Positions 18,938 to 27,263 of a DNA stretch of 49,145 nt are shown piece by piece. The DNA comes from a virus: positions 1 to 49,145 of the IMG/VR virus record IMGVR_UViG_3300042484_002676; one strand, written 5' to 3'. The stretch's first letter is position 1, and each line of letters starts with the position of its first letter. The notes below the pieces were generated by a model that worked only from the letters and a program-made list of their open reading frames with translations, was not told the origin of the DNA and ran no database searches. The position numbers were made by a program, and so were the translations under genes.

Positions 18938-20259
18938 GCGTAAATTCAGGTCCTTATTTTGCAAGTAATAGTAATCTAGCATTGATGTTAGATGCAACTA
19001 ATCCTCAGTCTAATGTAGGCAATCGTTCTATCATCAATTGGAACAATTGGACTAATGGTTCTGGTGGAGTTCCGGGATATAATCAAAACGGACAGACGGC
19101 AGAAAACGAAAGAATTTCTGCAACTGACCCATGGGGCAATACTGCTACAGTATGGGAAGCACGCCCGTTGGCACAAACAAATGATGACGGTGGCTGGAAT
19201 ACAGATTCGTTCGCTATTGATAATACACAATTGTATCGATTCTCAGTATGGGTGCGTAGAACTTCAGACACATCAGGTGGTACTTTTTATTTAGGAACAG
19301 GTAGTAACGGTGACGGTGTTCGTAGAACAGGCGACGGAACAACAGAAGGTAATCCGTATTGGGAATGTAGTGGCACGGGTATATTAGCACAAAACACCTG
19401 GTACTTGTTCGTAGGTCATATATATCCAGCTAATACTACCTTTACTGGTAGAAACCCTACTACAGGATATTACACTATCAACGGTAGAGCAGGTGACGTT
19501 AACGGATGTAATATTGGTCCCGGAGACTTAAAGTGGAGCTACAATTCAACTACTAGTCTTCATAGAACATATTTGTATTACTGCACAGACAGTACAACAC
19601 GATTACAGTTCTATCAACCAAGAGTAGATTTGGTTGACGGTACTGAACCTAGTATACAAGAGTTATTACAAAACGCAGGTAATACTTGGTATGACGTTAG
19701 CGGTAACAATAACAATTGTACATTTTATAATTTGCCAACCACCTATTCAGGTTATTATACATTCAATGGATCATCAAATTATGGCACTGTTATCAATAAT
19801 AGTACATTGAATTTTTCATCAGCACAAACATTACAAATTGTAATGCGTCACAGTTATACATCTGGTAGAAAAAATCCATGGGATCAAGCATATGCCGGCT
19901 ATGGTACTTGGACACATGAACAGGGTGATAGCATAAGTCAGTACTTTGGTAATGGTGGCGCAAATAACGAGCCTTATATCGGAGTTAGTAGTCCTAATAC
20001 GCCTAGGAGTGTTTGGAACGTGATGTGTGCAACAAGAAGTACTAGCGAGTTTAAGTGGTATATCAACGGAGCGTTAAGCAGTACTACTGCCAACCCATAT
20101 GGCACATTAGCAAATACACCAGCAAACATTACGATTGGTAACGGATATGCAGGATATTGGCAAGGTGATATGGCTATGGTAACTGCATATACTAGAGCCT
20201 TATCAGATAATGAAGTAATGCAAAACTTCAATGCTATTCGCGGGAGATATGGTATATGA
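18934..20259 (+). CDS. LamG/ConA-like virion protein 13 with an inserted domain (441 aa)
   Basis: Last and largest member, twice the usual length. The array N-terminus (NSNLALMLDATNPQSN) is interrupted after residue 30 by about 210 extra residues with a CBM-like beta-sandwich look (LYRFSVWVRRTSDTSGGTFY; LQFYQPRVDL). The normal sequence resumes at NTWYDVSGNNNNCTFYNL near residue 247 and runs to the standard end QNFNAIRGRYGI. The insertion falls at the SYPGSG loop, a surface loop in the other members, so the second domain could be displayed without disturbing the fold. Both domains are probably carbohydrate-binding; this is inferred from fold type. A TGA/ATG overlap at the 3' end opens only 14 codons before a stop. 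Confidence 0.75.
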   Translation: MSVNSGPYFASNSNLALMLDATNPQSNVGNRSIINWNNWTNGSGGVPGYNQNGQTAENERISATDPWGNTATVWEARPLAQTNDDGGWNTDSFAIDNTQLYRFSVWVRRTSDTSGGTFYLGTGSNGDGVRRTGDGTTEGNPYWECSGTGILAQNTWYLFVGHIYPANTTFTGRNPTTGYYTINGRAGDVNGCNIGPGDLKWSYNSTTSLHRTYLYYCTDSTTRLQFYQPRVDLVDGTEPSIQELLQNAGNTWYDVSGNNNNCTFYNLPTTYSGYYTFNGSSNYGTVINNSTLNFSSAQTLQIVMRHSYTSGRKNPWDQAYAGYGTWTHEQGDSISQYFGNGGANNEPYIGVSSPNTPRSVWNVMCATRSTSEFKWYINGALSSTTANPYGTLANTPANITIGNGYAGYWQGDMAMVTAYTRALSDNEVMQNFNAIRGRYGI

Positions 20260-20268
20260 GTACCTCAA

Positions 20269-20748
20269 ATGGTAAACTATACGGAGAATACGACGGATGA
20301 TAAGTACACTGTGATTAATGTATTTCAACTCAACTACGATGCCAGATTAATAAGCTGGTGTGATTTAAGAAAATCTATAGAGAACGCAGACGTTGCTACC
20401 AAATGTGTAGAGATAGACAAATGGTGGCAACACGCACCTTTAGTATCCCATTATCTGCATCCAAACGATAAGCAATCTTGGCCTAATCCATGGGAAATGT
20501 TAGTAGACAATCAATATTGTTCTATCACCCGCGGTTTGGGTATGATATATACACTATTACTATCGGGCATAGATGATGTTGACTTTTGTATGGCAATAGA
20601 CGATAATAGTGAAGAAGTAGCTATAGTCGTGGTTGACAGCGCAAAATATGTGTTGAATTACTGGCCCAATTCGGTACTAAGTAATAATCTACAAGATTTT
20701 AAAGTAGTCCAGAAGATAGATATTACAGACATAAAAACAAAACTATAA
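20269..20748 (+). CDS. Unknown phage protein upstream of nrdA (159 aa)
   Basis: Not recognised with certainty. It has a Trp-rich N-terminal half (ISWCDLRKS, DKWWQHAPLV), a SWPNPWEMLVDNQYCSITRG segment and a helical LGMIYTLLLSG segment, then strands ending in IDITDIKTKL. No signal peptide is present. The Cys (YCS) followed by an aliphatic helix recalls small cysteine-protease or transglutaminase folds, but a His/Asp partner cannot be assigned. It lies 9 nt before the nrdA ribosome binding region and is probably co-transcribed with nrdAB. Confidence 0.6.
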   Translation: MVNYTENTTDDKYTVINVFQLNYDARLISWCDLRKSIENADVATKCVEIDKWWQHAPLVSHYLHPNDKQSWPNPWEMLVDNQYCSITRGLGMIYTLLLSGIDDVDFCMAIDDNSEEVAIVVVDSAKYVLNYWPNSVLSNNLQDFKVVQKIDITDIKTKL

Positions 20749-20758
20749 CAGGTGAAGA

Positions 20759-23077
20759 ATGATTATTAACGTTACCAAAAGAAGCGGTAAAAAAGAGCCA
20801 TTAGATTTAGAAAAATGGCAAGCACAAGTGGCAAAAATTTGTAAGGGAATAGCGGATGTTAGCCCATCAATGATTGAAATTAAATCGCAATTGCATTTTT
20901 ACGATGGTATTACAACTAAACAAATTGATGGAATTACATTACGTGCTATTGTCGATTTAATCGATGTAGAGAACAATAGTGATGTAGGACATACTAACTA
21001 TCAATACGTAGCAGGGAAACAGCGTATTTCTATGTTGCGTAAAGATGTATATGGCTCATATGAAGTTCCACATCTTTACGAAATAGTTAAAAAGAATGTA
21101 GCCACTGGTCTTTATACCAATGAACTATTATCTTGGTATAGTGAAGAAGATTGGAACAAGATGAATGATATGTTGGATCATTCTAAAGATGAACAATATA
21201 GTTATGCCGCCATTGAACAACTGATTGAAAAATATCTAGTTAAGAATCGTTCAACGAAAGAAATATATGAAACTCCTCAAATCAGATACATGGTGGCAGC
21301 CGCTACAGTCTTTCATAGTGAAGAACCTAATAACGCCCGTATGCGTTATATCAAAGAATATTATAACGCAGCCAGTGATGGGTTGTTCACTCTTGCTACT
21401 CCTGTGCTTGCAGGCTTGGGTACTCCAACAAAGCAATTTTCATCCTGCGTTCTTATTCGCTCCGACGACGATTTGGATTCTATTTTTGCTAGCGGAGAAA
21501 TGATGGCTAAGTATGCTAGCAAACGTGCTGGCATTGGTTTAGAGATTGGACGACTACGTCCACTAGGCAGTCCCATTAGGGGCGGTGAGATTATGCACAC
21601 CGGCATGATTCCGTTCTTAAAGAAGTGGTTCGGTGACCTAAGAAGTTGCAGTCAGGGAGGTATCCGCAATGCAAGTGCTACTGTTTTTTATCCTATTTGG
21701 CATCATCAGTTTGATGATCTTATTGTACTTAAGAACAACCAAGGAACAGAAGAAACCCGAGTCCGTCATATGGATTATGGGGTTGTGCTTAGTGCTTTCT
21801 TCTGGAGACGATTTAAAAACAAAGAACAAATAACATTCTTTGATCCGAACGAAGTTCCCGATCTATACGAAGCATTCTATCAAAATACAGAACGATTTGA
21901 AGAACTTTATGTTAAGTATGAAAAGCGTAAAGACTTGCGTACTAAGACCATGAGTGCTGAAGAAGTATTCAAGAGTGGTATACTAAAAGAACGCACTGAT
22001 ACAGGACGTATCTATCTAGTATTCATTGACAACGTGATGAATCAAGGTCCGTTTGATCCAGAGTATCATACAATTTACCAGAGTAACCTTTGCTGTGAAA
22101 TCCTATTACCTACTAAGTCTTTTAAACGTCTTGATGATCCTAATGGTCGCATTGCTCTATGCACGTTGGGTAGTATTAACTGGGGAGCTTTCAGGAACCC
22201 AGAAGATATGCGTAGGGCTTGCCGTATACTTCACCGCAGTCTTAACAATATCCTTGATTACCAAGACTTCTTGAGCATCCAATCCAAGTTAAGCAATGAC
22301 GAGATTCGTCCATTAGGCATAGGTATCACTAACCTTGCATACTGGCATGCCAAGCGAAATTTCAAATACGGTGAGAAAGATGCTCTAGCAGATATTAAGA
22401 GTTGGATGGAACATCAGTCATTCTATCTAACTGAAGCAAGCGTTGAGCTTGCTAAGGAACGGGGAAAGTGTTTAGGCAGTGACCATACTCGCTATGGACA
22501 AGGTATATTCCCTTGGGAACTTAGAGCCAATGGTGTGAATGAACTAACAAACTTTGCTACAGAATTAGATTGGGAAACATTACGTAGTCAAATGAAAGAA
22601 CATGGAGTACGTAATGCTACACAAATGGCTGTTGCCCCAGTTGAGTCAAGTAGTGTTGTTATCAATTCTACTAATGGTATTGAAATGCCAATGAGCTTAA
22701 TTTCTGTAAAAGAAAGTAAAGCAGGAAGTTTTGTACAAGTAGTTCCCGAATATCATAAGTTGAAAAACAAATATCAAATGATGTGGGATCAAAAAGATTG
22801 TGATGGTTACCTAAAGACAGCGGCGGTGATTGCAGCCTATGTTGACCAAAGTATAAGTACTAATACGTTTTATAATCCAGCACACTTCCCTGAGCGTAAA
22901 GTTCCAACAACATTGATTGCTAAGAACTTGATGCAGTCGCACTATTGGGGACTAAAGACATTCTACTACAGCTTGATTAACAAAGCAGGTAGTAAGAGCC
23001 AAGATGAAACTGTATTAGATTTGCCAAGCGGCTTTAATGATATGGATGAAGAAGATTGCGAAGCTTGTAAGCTTTAA
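20759..23077 (+). CDS. nrdA: Ribonucleoside-diphosphate reductase class Ia, alpha subunit
   Basis: Large subunit of aerobic ribonucleotide reductase, which makes deoxynucleotides for phage DNA synthesis in the cytoplasm. At 772 aa it is full length (E. coli NrdA is 761). An N-terminal ATP-cone-like region covers residues 1-95. The catalytic set is present: Cys230 (FSSCVL) and Cys468 (LCTLGSINW) form the redox pair, and Asn443, Cys445 and Glu447 (SNLCCEI) are the radical-site residues. The C-terminal tail ends EDCEACKL, the swinging dithiol that glutaredoxin or thioredoxin re-reduces. Residue 446 is Cys where E. coli has Leu, next to the thiyl-radical Cys. nrdB follows 9 nt downstream, and a phage glutaredoxin lies 1.8 kb on. 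Confidence 0.97.
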   Translation: MIINVTKRSGKKEPLDLEKWQAQVAKICKGIADVSPSMIEIKSQLHFYDGITTKQIDGITLRAIVDLIDVENNSDVGHTNYQYVAGKQRISMLRKDVYGSYEVPHLYEIVKKNVATGLYTNELLSWYSEEDWNKMNDMLDHSKDEQYSYAAIEQLIEKYLVKNRSTKEIYETPQIRYMVAAATVFHSEEPNNARMRYIKEYYNAASDGLFTLATPVLAGLGTPTKQFSSCVLIRSDDDLDSIFASGEMMAKYASKRAGIGLEIGRLRPLGSPIRGGEIMHTGMIPFLKKWFGDLRSCSQGGIRNASATVFYPIWHHQFDDLIVLKNNQGTEETRVRHMDYGVVLSAFFWRRFKNKEQITFFDPNEVPDLYEAFYQNTERFEELYVKYEKRKDLRTKTMSAEEVFKSGILKERTDTGRIYLVFIDNVMNQGPFDPEYHTIYQSNLCCEILLPTKSFKRLDDPNGRIALCTLGSINWGAFRNPEDMRRACRILHRSLNNILDYQDFLSIQSKLSNDEIRPLGIGITNLAYWHAKRNFKYGEKDALADIKSWMEHQSFYLTEASVELAKERGKCLGSDHTRYGQGIFPWELRANGVNELTNFATELDWETLRSQMKEHGVRNATQMAVAPVESSSVVINSTNGIEMPMSLISVKESKAGSFVQVVPEYHKLKNKYQMMWDQKDCDGYLKTAAVIAAYVDQSISTNTFYNPAHFPERKVPTTLIAKNLMQSHYWGLKTFYYSLINKAGSKSQDETVLDLPSGFNDMDEEDCEACKL

Positions 23078-23086
23078 GGAAAAACA

Positions 23087-24187
23087 ATGTCAAAACAACA
23101 ATACAATTTAAACACACGCACAGATTATTTGAATAGAAAAATGTTTTTGGACCCGGAAGGTCCCGTAACCATTCAAAGATTTGAAGAAGTAAAATATAAA
23201 AAGATTGCAGACTTTGAAACAACAGCACGTGGTTTCTTCTGGGTACCAGAAGAAGTCAGTCTAACTAAAGATGCCAATGACTTTAAAGAAGCAAGTGATG
23301 CAGTCAAGCATATCTTTACTAGTAACCTATTGCGTCAAACAGCACTAGATAGTTTACAAGGTCGTGCACCAAGCCAAGTGTTCACTCCAGTAGTATCATT
23401 ACCTGAACTAGAAGCATTAATTTATAACTGGAGTTTCTTTGAGACTAACATTCACAGTCGTAGCTACAGTCACATCATTCGTAACATCTATAATGTACCT
23501 AAAGATGTATTCAATACTATCCATGATACAAAAGAGATTGTAGATATGGCAAGTAGTGTTGGTCGTTATTATGATGAACTGCACAAAGTTAATTGTCGCA
23601 AAGAGTTAGGTCACGATGTGAATGAGAAAGAACACATCAAAGCAATTTATATGGCATTACATGCCAGTTACGCATTGGAAGCATTCCGCTTTATGGTATC
23701 ATTCGCTACATCGTTAGCAATGGTTGAGAACAAAATCTTTATTGGTAATGGCAATATTATCAGTTTAATTCTCCAAGATGAACTTCTCCATAAAGGCTGG
23801 ACTGCCTACCTTATTAACCAAGTAGTAAAAGAAGATAGTCGTTTCGCACAAGTTAAGTCAGAGTGTGAAGCTGAAGTCTACCAACTCTACTTGGATGTTA
23901 TACGTGAAGAAAAAGAGTGGGCAGAGTATTTGTTTAAGATGGGTCCAGTCATTGGATTAAATGCAACAGTGTTAAAAGACTTTGTTGATTATACTGCTGT
24001 ATCTGCATTAAAAGAAATTGGTATTAGATATAATAGCCCCGCACCTAAAACGACACCTATTCCTTGGTTCAATAAGCACACTGACACTAGTAAAAAACAG
24101 TCCGCACTGCAAGAAACGGAAAGTACCAATTACATAATAGGAGTTATGTCTGAGACATTAGATTACGATGCATTACCTAATATCTGA
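23087..24187 (+). CDS. nrdB: Ribonucleoside-diphosphate reductase class Ia, beta subunit
   Basis: Di-iron tyrosyl-radical subunit that pairs with NrdA. Visible metal ligands are Asp in TALDSLQGR, Glu119 and His123 ([10 protein letters not shown]), Glu in ALEAFRF, and Glu/His in QDELLH. The radical Tyr127 lies in HSRSYSH. The C-terminal tail ([12 protein letters not shown]) should bind NrdA. The first Glu and His ligands are separated by three residues (ETNIH) rather than the two in E. coli (ETIH). The last 25 bases overlap, tail to tail, the endonuclease gene on the other strand. Regulation is probably with nrdA as one unit. Confidence 0.96.
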   Translation: MSKQQYNLNTRTDYLNRKMFLDPEGPVTIQRFEEVKYKKIADFETTARGFFWVPEEVSLTKDANDFKEASDAVKHIFTSNLLRQTALDSLQGRAPSQVFTPVVSLPELEALIYNWSFFETNIHSRSYSHIIRNIYNVPKDVFNTIHDTKEIVDMASSVGRYYDELHKVNCRKELGHDVNEKEHIKAIYMALHASYALEAFRFMVSFATSLAMVENKIFIGNGNIISLILQDELLHKGWTAYLINQVVKEDSRFAQVKSECEAEVYQLYLDVIREEKEWAEYLFKMGPVIGLNATVLKDFVDYTAVSALKEIGIRYNSPAPKTTPIPWFNKHTDTSKKQSALQETESTNYIIGVMSETLDYDALPNI

Positions 24188-24720
24188 CGACAGTTATCAA
24201 AGTGGTATCTTTTCATTGCGTTAAAACCACCTTCCAATCCGCAATGAGGACATATAACCTTATATTTAGGTCCTAATAGTTTGCCCTTCATTATGTTGGG
24301 CAAACCCTTATTCCAAGCGACATATCCCCTAGCTTTGGGGCTGGCTAATCTTGCCACCACCACATTAGCAATATGTTCGGGTGTCTTCTTTTTGCCCAGC
24401 AGTGACTGACTAGCATTTTGTCTAAACTCAATAGACCTGATAGCACCACTACCTCCCTCACCGCCATTTGTTCTATTATGTAATATTCCGGTATTGATAT
24501 CTTTGCGACCATACCATCTGATATAGCGTCTTTCAAGAGCAAACGCTCCGACTTCAGTTAGTCGTTGTTCTAAGAATACAATTCTAGTAGATTCTTTTGG
24601 AGTATGTACACCGCCTTCTTTTGTACGGTGTGGTTGAAATGCTCTTTTACCTGAACCCTTGCCAATATAGTAAGGGGTGCCATCTTTTCTTAGATAGGCA
24701 TAGATGTAATAAATAGTCAT
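24163..24720 (-). CDS. Free-standing GIY-YIG homing endonuclease (Seg-like)
   Basis: Likely mobile endonuclease of the T4 Seg family. The GIY-YIG core is at the N-terminus (TIYYIYAYL, then [11 protein letters not shown]), followed by a conserved Arg/Glu region ([11 protein letters not shown]) and the [11 protein letters not shown] motif. A NUMOD3-like DNA-binding stretch ([12 protein letters not shown]) follows, then a C-terminal zinc finger ([15 protein letters not shown]). The start at 24720 is preferred over an upstream TTG because AAGGA lies 8 nt before it. Such genes cut homologous intron- or gene-less alleles to spread, and sitting beside nrdB is a classic position. It runs opposite to all its neighbours and has its own late promoter. 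Confidence 0.9.
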   Translation of the reverse strand: MTIYYIYAYLRKDGTPYYIGKGSGKRAFQPHRTKEGGVHTPKESTRIVFLEQRLTEVGAFALERRYIRWYGRKDINTGILHNRTNGGEGGSGAIRSIEFRQNASQSLLGKKKTPEHIANVVVARLASPKARGYVAWNKGLPNIMKGKLLGPKYKVICPHCGLEGGFNAMKRYHFDNCRQILGNAS

Positions 24721-24780
24721 GCTGTGATTCCTTTTCAATCATAGAGTAGTTGGGAATTCCACTTCCGCGAACTACACTAG

Positions 24781-24788
24781 TATTTATG
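24781..24788 (-). promoter_or_regulatory. T4-type late promoter for the GIY-YIG gene
   Basis: On the minus strand CATAAATA lies about 60 nt upstream of the endonuclease ATG, matching the late consensus at seven of eight positions. Confidence 0.5.
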
Positions 24789-24830
24789 CCATAATTATTT
24801 TTATTTATGGATTTTTATGCTATAATTATT
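24783..24830 (+). repeat. 17-bp direct repeat upstream of glutaredoxin
   Basis: TTTATGCCATAATTATT (24783-24799) and TTTATGCTATAATTATT (24814-24830) differ at one base. The second copy contains the extended -10 of the next gene, so this may be a duplicated promoter, or a scar of endonuclease-gene insertion. Confidence 0.6.
24819..24826 (+). promoter_or_regulatory. Extended -10 promoter for glutaredoxin
   Basis: No good -35 is seen, but TGCTATAAT forms an extended -10 (TG, one base, TATAAT at 24821-24826). AAGGAG at 24832-24837 is the ribosome binding site. The transcript leader would be very short. Confidence 0.4.
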
Positions 24831-24846
24831 AAAGGAGAAAAACAAC

Positions 24847-25077
24847 ATGACAGCAATCGTATGGAGTAAGTATCATTGCCCTTATTGCGATCAAGCAAAG
24901 GCACTATTAAAAAGTAAAGGTATACAATTTGAAGAACGCAAGATCGGAGATGGGTATACCAAAGAAGAATTGCTTGAAGCAATCCCGTCAGCAAGAACAG
25001 TACCACAAATCATTTTAGATGGTGTACTAATCGGTGGATTCACTGAACTCAAACAAAAATTAACAGAAAGTAATTAA
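24847..25077 (+). CDS. grx: Glutaredoxin
   Basis: A 76-aa single-domain glutaredoxin. It has the active-site CPYC (Cys11, Cys14), the cis-proline motif TVPQI and the GGFTEL glutathione-binding segment. The role known for the family is to reduce the NrdA C-terminal dithiol with electrons from glutathione, and the nearby nrdAB genes support that job here. The strong AAGGAG site sets the start. The last base of its TAA is the first base of the next ATG. Confidence 0.93.
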   Translation: MTAIVWSKYHCPYCDQAKALLKSKGIQFEERKIGDGYTKEELLEAIPSARTVPQIILDGVLIGGFTELKQKLTESN

Positions 25078-25382
25078 TGCAAATAGCAATCGAACCAAAC
25101 ACAGTATATACATTTAAACTTAACTCAGGAGAAGAACTTATAGCAAAAGTACTTCAAGCAGGGGGAGACTTCATTATCATCGAAGAACCTGTTTCTATTG
25201 CACCCACACAACAGGGTATGCAAATGATTCCTAGTGTTTTCACTGCAAATCCGAAGGGTGAATTTAAGCTAAATACTACTAGTATTGCTCTTTATGCTGA
25301 AACTGACGATAGTGTCAGAATGAAGTATTTAGAAGCAACAACTGGTATCAAAGTACCAGATAAGAAAATCGTACTAGGATAA
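25077..25382 (+). CDS. Small beta-strand (Sm-like) unknown protein
   Basis: A 101-aa protein. The first half (TFKLNSGEELIAKV, FIIIEEPVSI) resembles an LSm/SH3-like small barrel, in which an RNA- or protein-binding strand follows a conserved SGE..I.K turn. The C-terminal part (YAETDDSVRMKYLEATTGI) looks helical. Many T4-like marine phages have a protein of this appearance near the PAAR gene, so a structural or RNA-binding role is possible; neither is shown. Confidence 0.6.
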   Translation: MQIAIEPNTVYTFKLNSGEELIAKVLQAGGDFIIIEEPVSIAPTQQGMQMIPSVFTANPKGEFKLNTTSIALYAETDDSVRMKYLEATTGIKVPDKKIVLG

Positions 25383-25385
25383 TTA

Positions 25386-25667
25386 ATGCCACAAATATGC
25401 CGTATAGGTGATACAAATGAGATGAAGGGCGCAATCGTTGCAGGAGCCAGTACAGTCTTTGCTAATGGAATATTAGTAGGACAGCAAGGCAGCAAGATTA
25501 GCCCACATGCGCCGTGGGGAAAAAGACACGGTCCTCATCGTAGTGCTACCATAACAAATGGTAGTCCTACTGTATTCGCTGACGGCATAGCAGTAGCTAA
25601 AGTAGGGTCAGGTAATTCTTGTGGTCATCATATGGCACAGGGAAGTCCTGATGTGTTTGTACCATGA
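25386..25667 (+). CDS. PAAR-domain spike tip protein
   Basis: A 93-aa protein that should cap the central tail spike and sharpen it for outer-membrane puncture, as T4 gp5.4 does. It has Gly/Pro-rich repeats: ICRIGDTNEMKG, SPHAPWGKRHGPHRS, TITNGSPTVFADGIAVAKVG and GHHMAQGSPDVF. Its His and Cys residues fit the metal site of PAAR tips. The stop overlaps the next start (ATGAGC), linking it to the following virion protein. Confidence 0.88.
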   Translation: MPQICRIGDTNEMKGAIVAGASTVFANGILVGQQGSKISPHAPWGKRHGPHRSATITNGSPTVFADGIAVAKVGSGNSCGHHMAQGSPDVFVP

Positions 25668-27262
25668 GCGATACAGGAAAACAAAGTCCATTAGGTGTTA
25701 ATAGTCTTAATGCACTATTAAACGTACAGGGTTTACAAATTAACTCTAAGTTTGTTTCATGGGCAGGAACATCACAAACCTTCGCTAGTTATAGTTTTGG
25801 TAGAGTAGTACAAGAAACTGTATTGCGTGTTATTACTCATGCTATACAGCAAGCTTATTATGGCAATCCAGATGGTATACCCAATACGAGCGTATATAAC
25901 AATTTGATTAGTATAGGTGGTGGCACACGTTCTATACCCATAACAAGTATCACATCTGGAGTAATTTCAGGCACTGAGCAATTTTATTTTGATGTAGTAT
26001 ATAATCAACCTTTTGCACTTACACCCGGATCGTATGTAAGAATCAATGGTGCAACTCCGGGTGGATACAATGGTAATTGGTTAATTGAAAGTGGATCATC
26101 TGGAACTTTCAGAGTATATTCAACCGCATCCTATGGCACTGCAACTTCTCCGGGCTCATTTGTAATTGATACACAAGTACCGGGATTAGGTAATGCTAAA
26201 GCAATGGTGTATACATGGGAAGAATTGATAGGTAGATTTGGTGTAGGCACATTCACTTTGAATGATTATAAAGGCTGGGGCGGTTCTACGTATAAAAATA
26301 ACTTAGCAAGTGCTGATCCTAATCCAGTAACACAATGGGCGTATTTAAGATTATTTCCACTACAAGCATGGATGGAGTTTAATTATAATTCTACTTTAAG
26401 TTTAGGAGATAGTTTAAACCCAGCTGGTTATAGAGACTTTGTACAACAATGGCAAAGTGCATATGGCTTTATTAGTTATTCCAACGATGCTATTCTTAGT
26501 GTAGATAACAGTAAAGACTTCTTAGAAGGTACATACAGTAATATGAATGACCTTATTACTGGTGATATCACTAACGTAAGTTTAGCAACAAAAGCATTTG
26601 GTCAAGACTTAATAGCACTAGGTAAAGCAATTGATTTGTCTACTATTGCAACATATGGATTGCCATCAAACTTGTTAAAGACATTAGTAAAGTATAATGC
26701 ATTAACTAAAAATTTAAGTTTAGCAATTATATCAGCAGGTATCCCAGTAGATGAATTAGGTGCAATTATTTCAAATGTAACACAACCTAATAATGACCAA
26801 GAACGTAAACTTTACGCCGCATATTACATTACAGTGGGAGATACTTTAAACGAAGTATTAGTTCCATTGAATTGTAAGACTGCTGGATTAAGTTCATTAG
26901 CAGACTTGTTAAACCCGGCAAAGATGTTCCCTACTAGTTACAAGACATTGACGGTTCAGTTATATAATACTGGAACGCAGAATGGTGCACAAAACAGTAA
27001 GATAGCATTCCCAATCTATAACTCATCTGGCACAGTGAATTCAGATTTAACAAGCGCACAAGTACTGAACCAAATTGGCACTCAAACTCCAATTGGTACT
27101 CCGTTAATCAATGATATAGTACCGGCGGCATCACCGACAACTGACAATTTATCAGAGTTAAATAGTATTACACAGACAACAACCGCTCCGGGTAGAAATA
27201 CTATCACTACTCAAGATGGTAGTGGCAGAGCGTATGATACTTTTAATAATCAGGTAAGATAA
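25664..27262 (+). CDS. Virion structural protein near the tail tip (532 aa)
   Basis: Probably a baseplate or tail-associated protein, judged from its neighbours. A beta domain at about residues 115-180 contains the phage signature GATPGGYNGNW followed by TFRVYST, which recurs in tail proteins. The centre has helical stretches (LATKAFGQDLIALGKAIDL; LVKYNALTKNLSLAII). The end is Asn/Thr-rich and looks flexible. No enzyme motif is seen. It is translated by overlap after the PAAR gene and followed 1 nt later by another large structural gene. Confidence 0.7.
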   Translation: MSDTGKQSPLGVNSLNALLNVQGLQINSKFVSWAGTSQTFASYSFGRVVQETVLRVITHAIQQAYYGNPDGIPNTSVYNNLISIGGGTRSIPITSITSGVISGTEQFYFDVVYNQPFALTPGSYVRINGATPGGYNGNWLIESGSSGTFRVYSTASYGTATSPGSFVIDTQVPGLGNAKAMVYTWEELIGRFGVGTFTLNDYKGWGGSTYKNNLASADPNPVTQWAYLRLFPLQAWMEFNYNSTLSLGDSLNPAGYRDFVQQWQSAYGFISYSNDAILSVDNSKDFLEGTYSNMNDLITGDITNVSLATKAFGQDLIALGKAIDLSTIATYGLPSNLLKTLVKYNALTKNLSLAIISAGIPVDELGAIISNVTQPNNDQERKLYAAYYITVGDTLNEVLVPLNCKTAGLSSLADLLNPAKMFPTSYKTLTVQLYNTGTQNGAQNSKIAFPIYNSSGTVNSDLTSAQVLNQIGTQTPIGTPLINDIVPAASPTTDNLSELNSITQTTTAPGRNTITTQDGSGRAYDTFNNQVR

Positions 27263-27263
27263 C

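Noticed and set aside
20256-20300. ATG overlapping the stop of the last LamG gene as a gene start
   Set aside because: The frame ends after 14 codons; the frame starting at 20269 is the long one.
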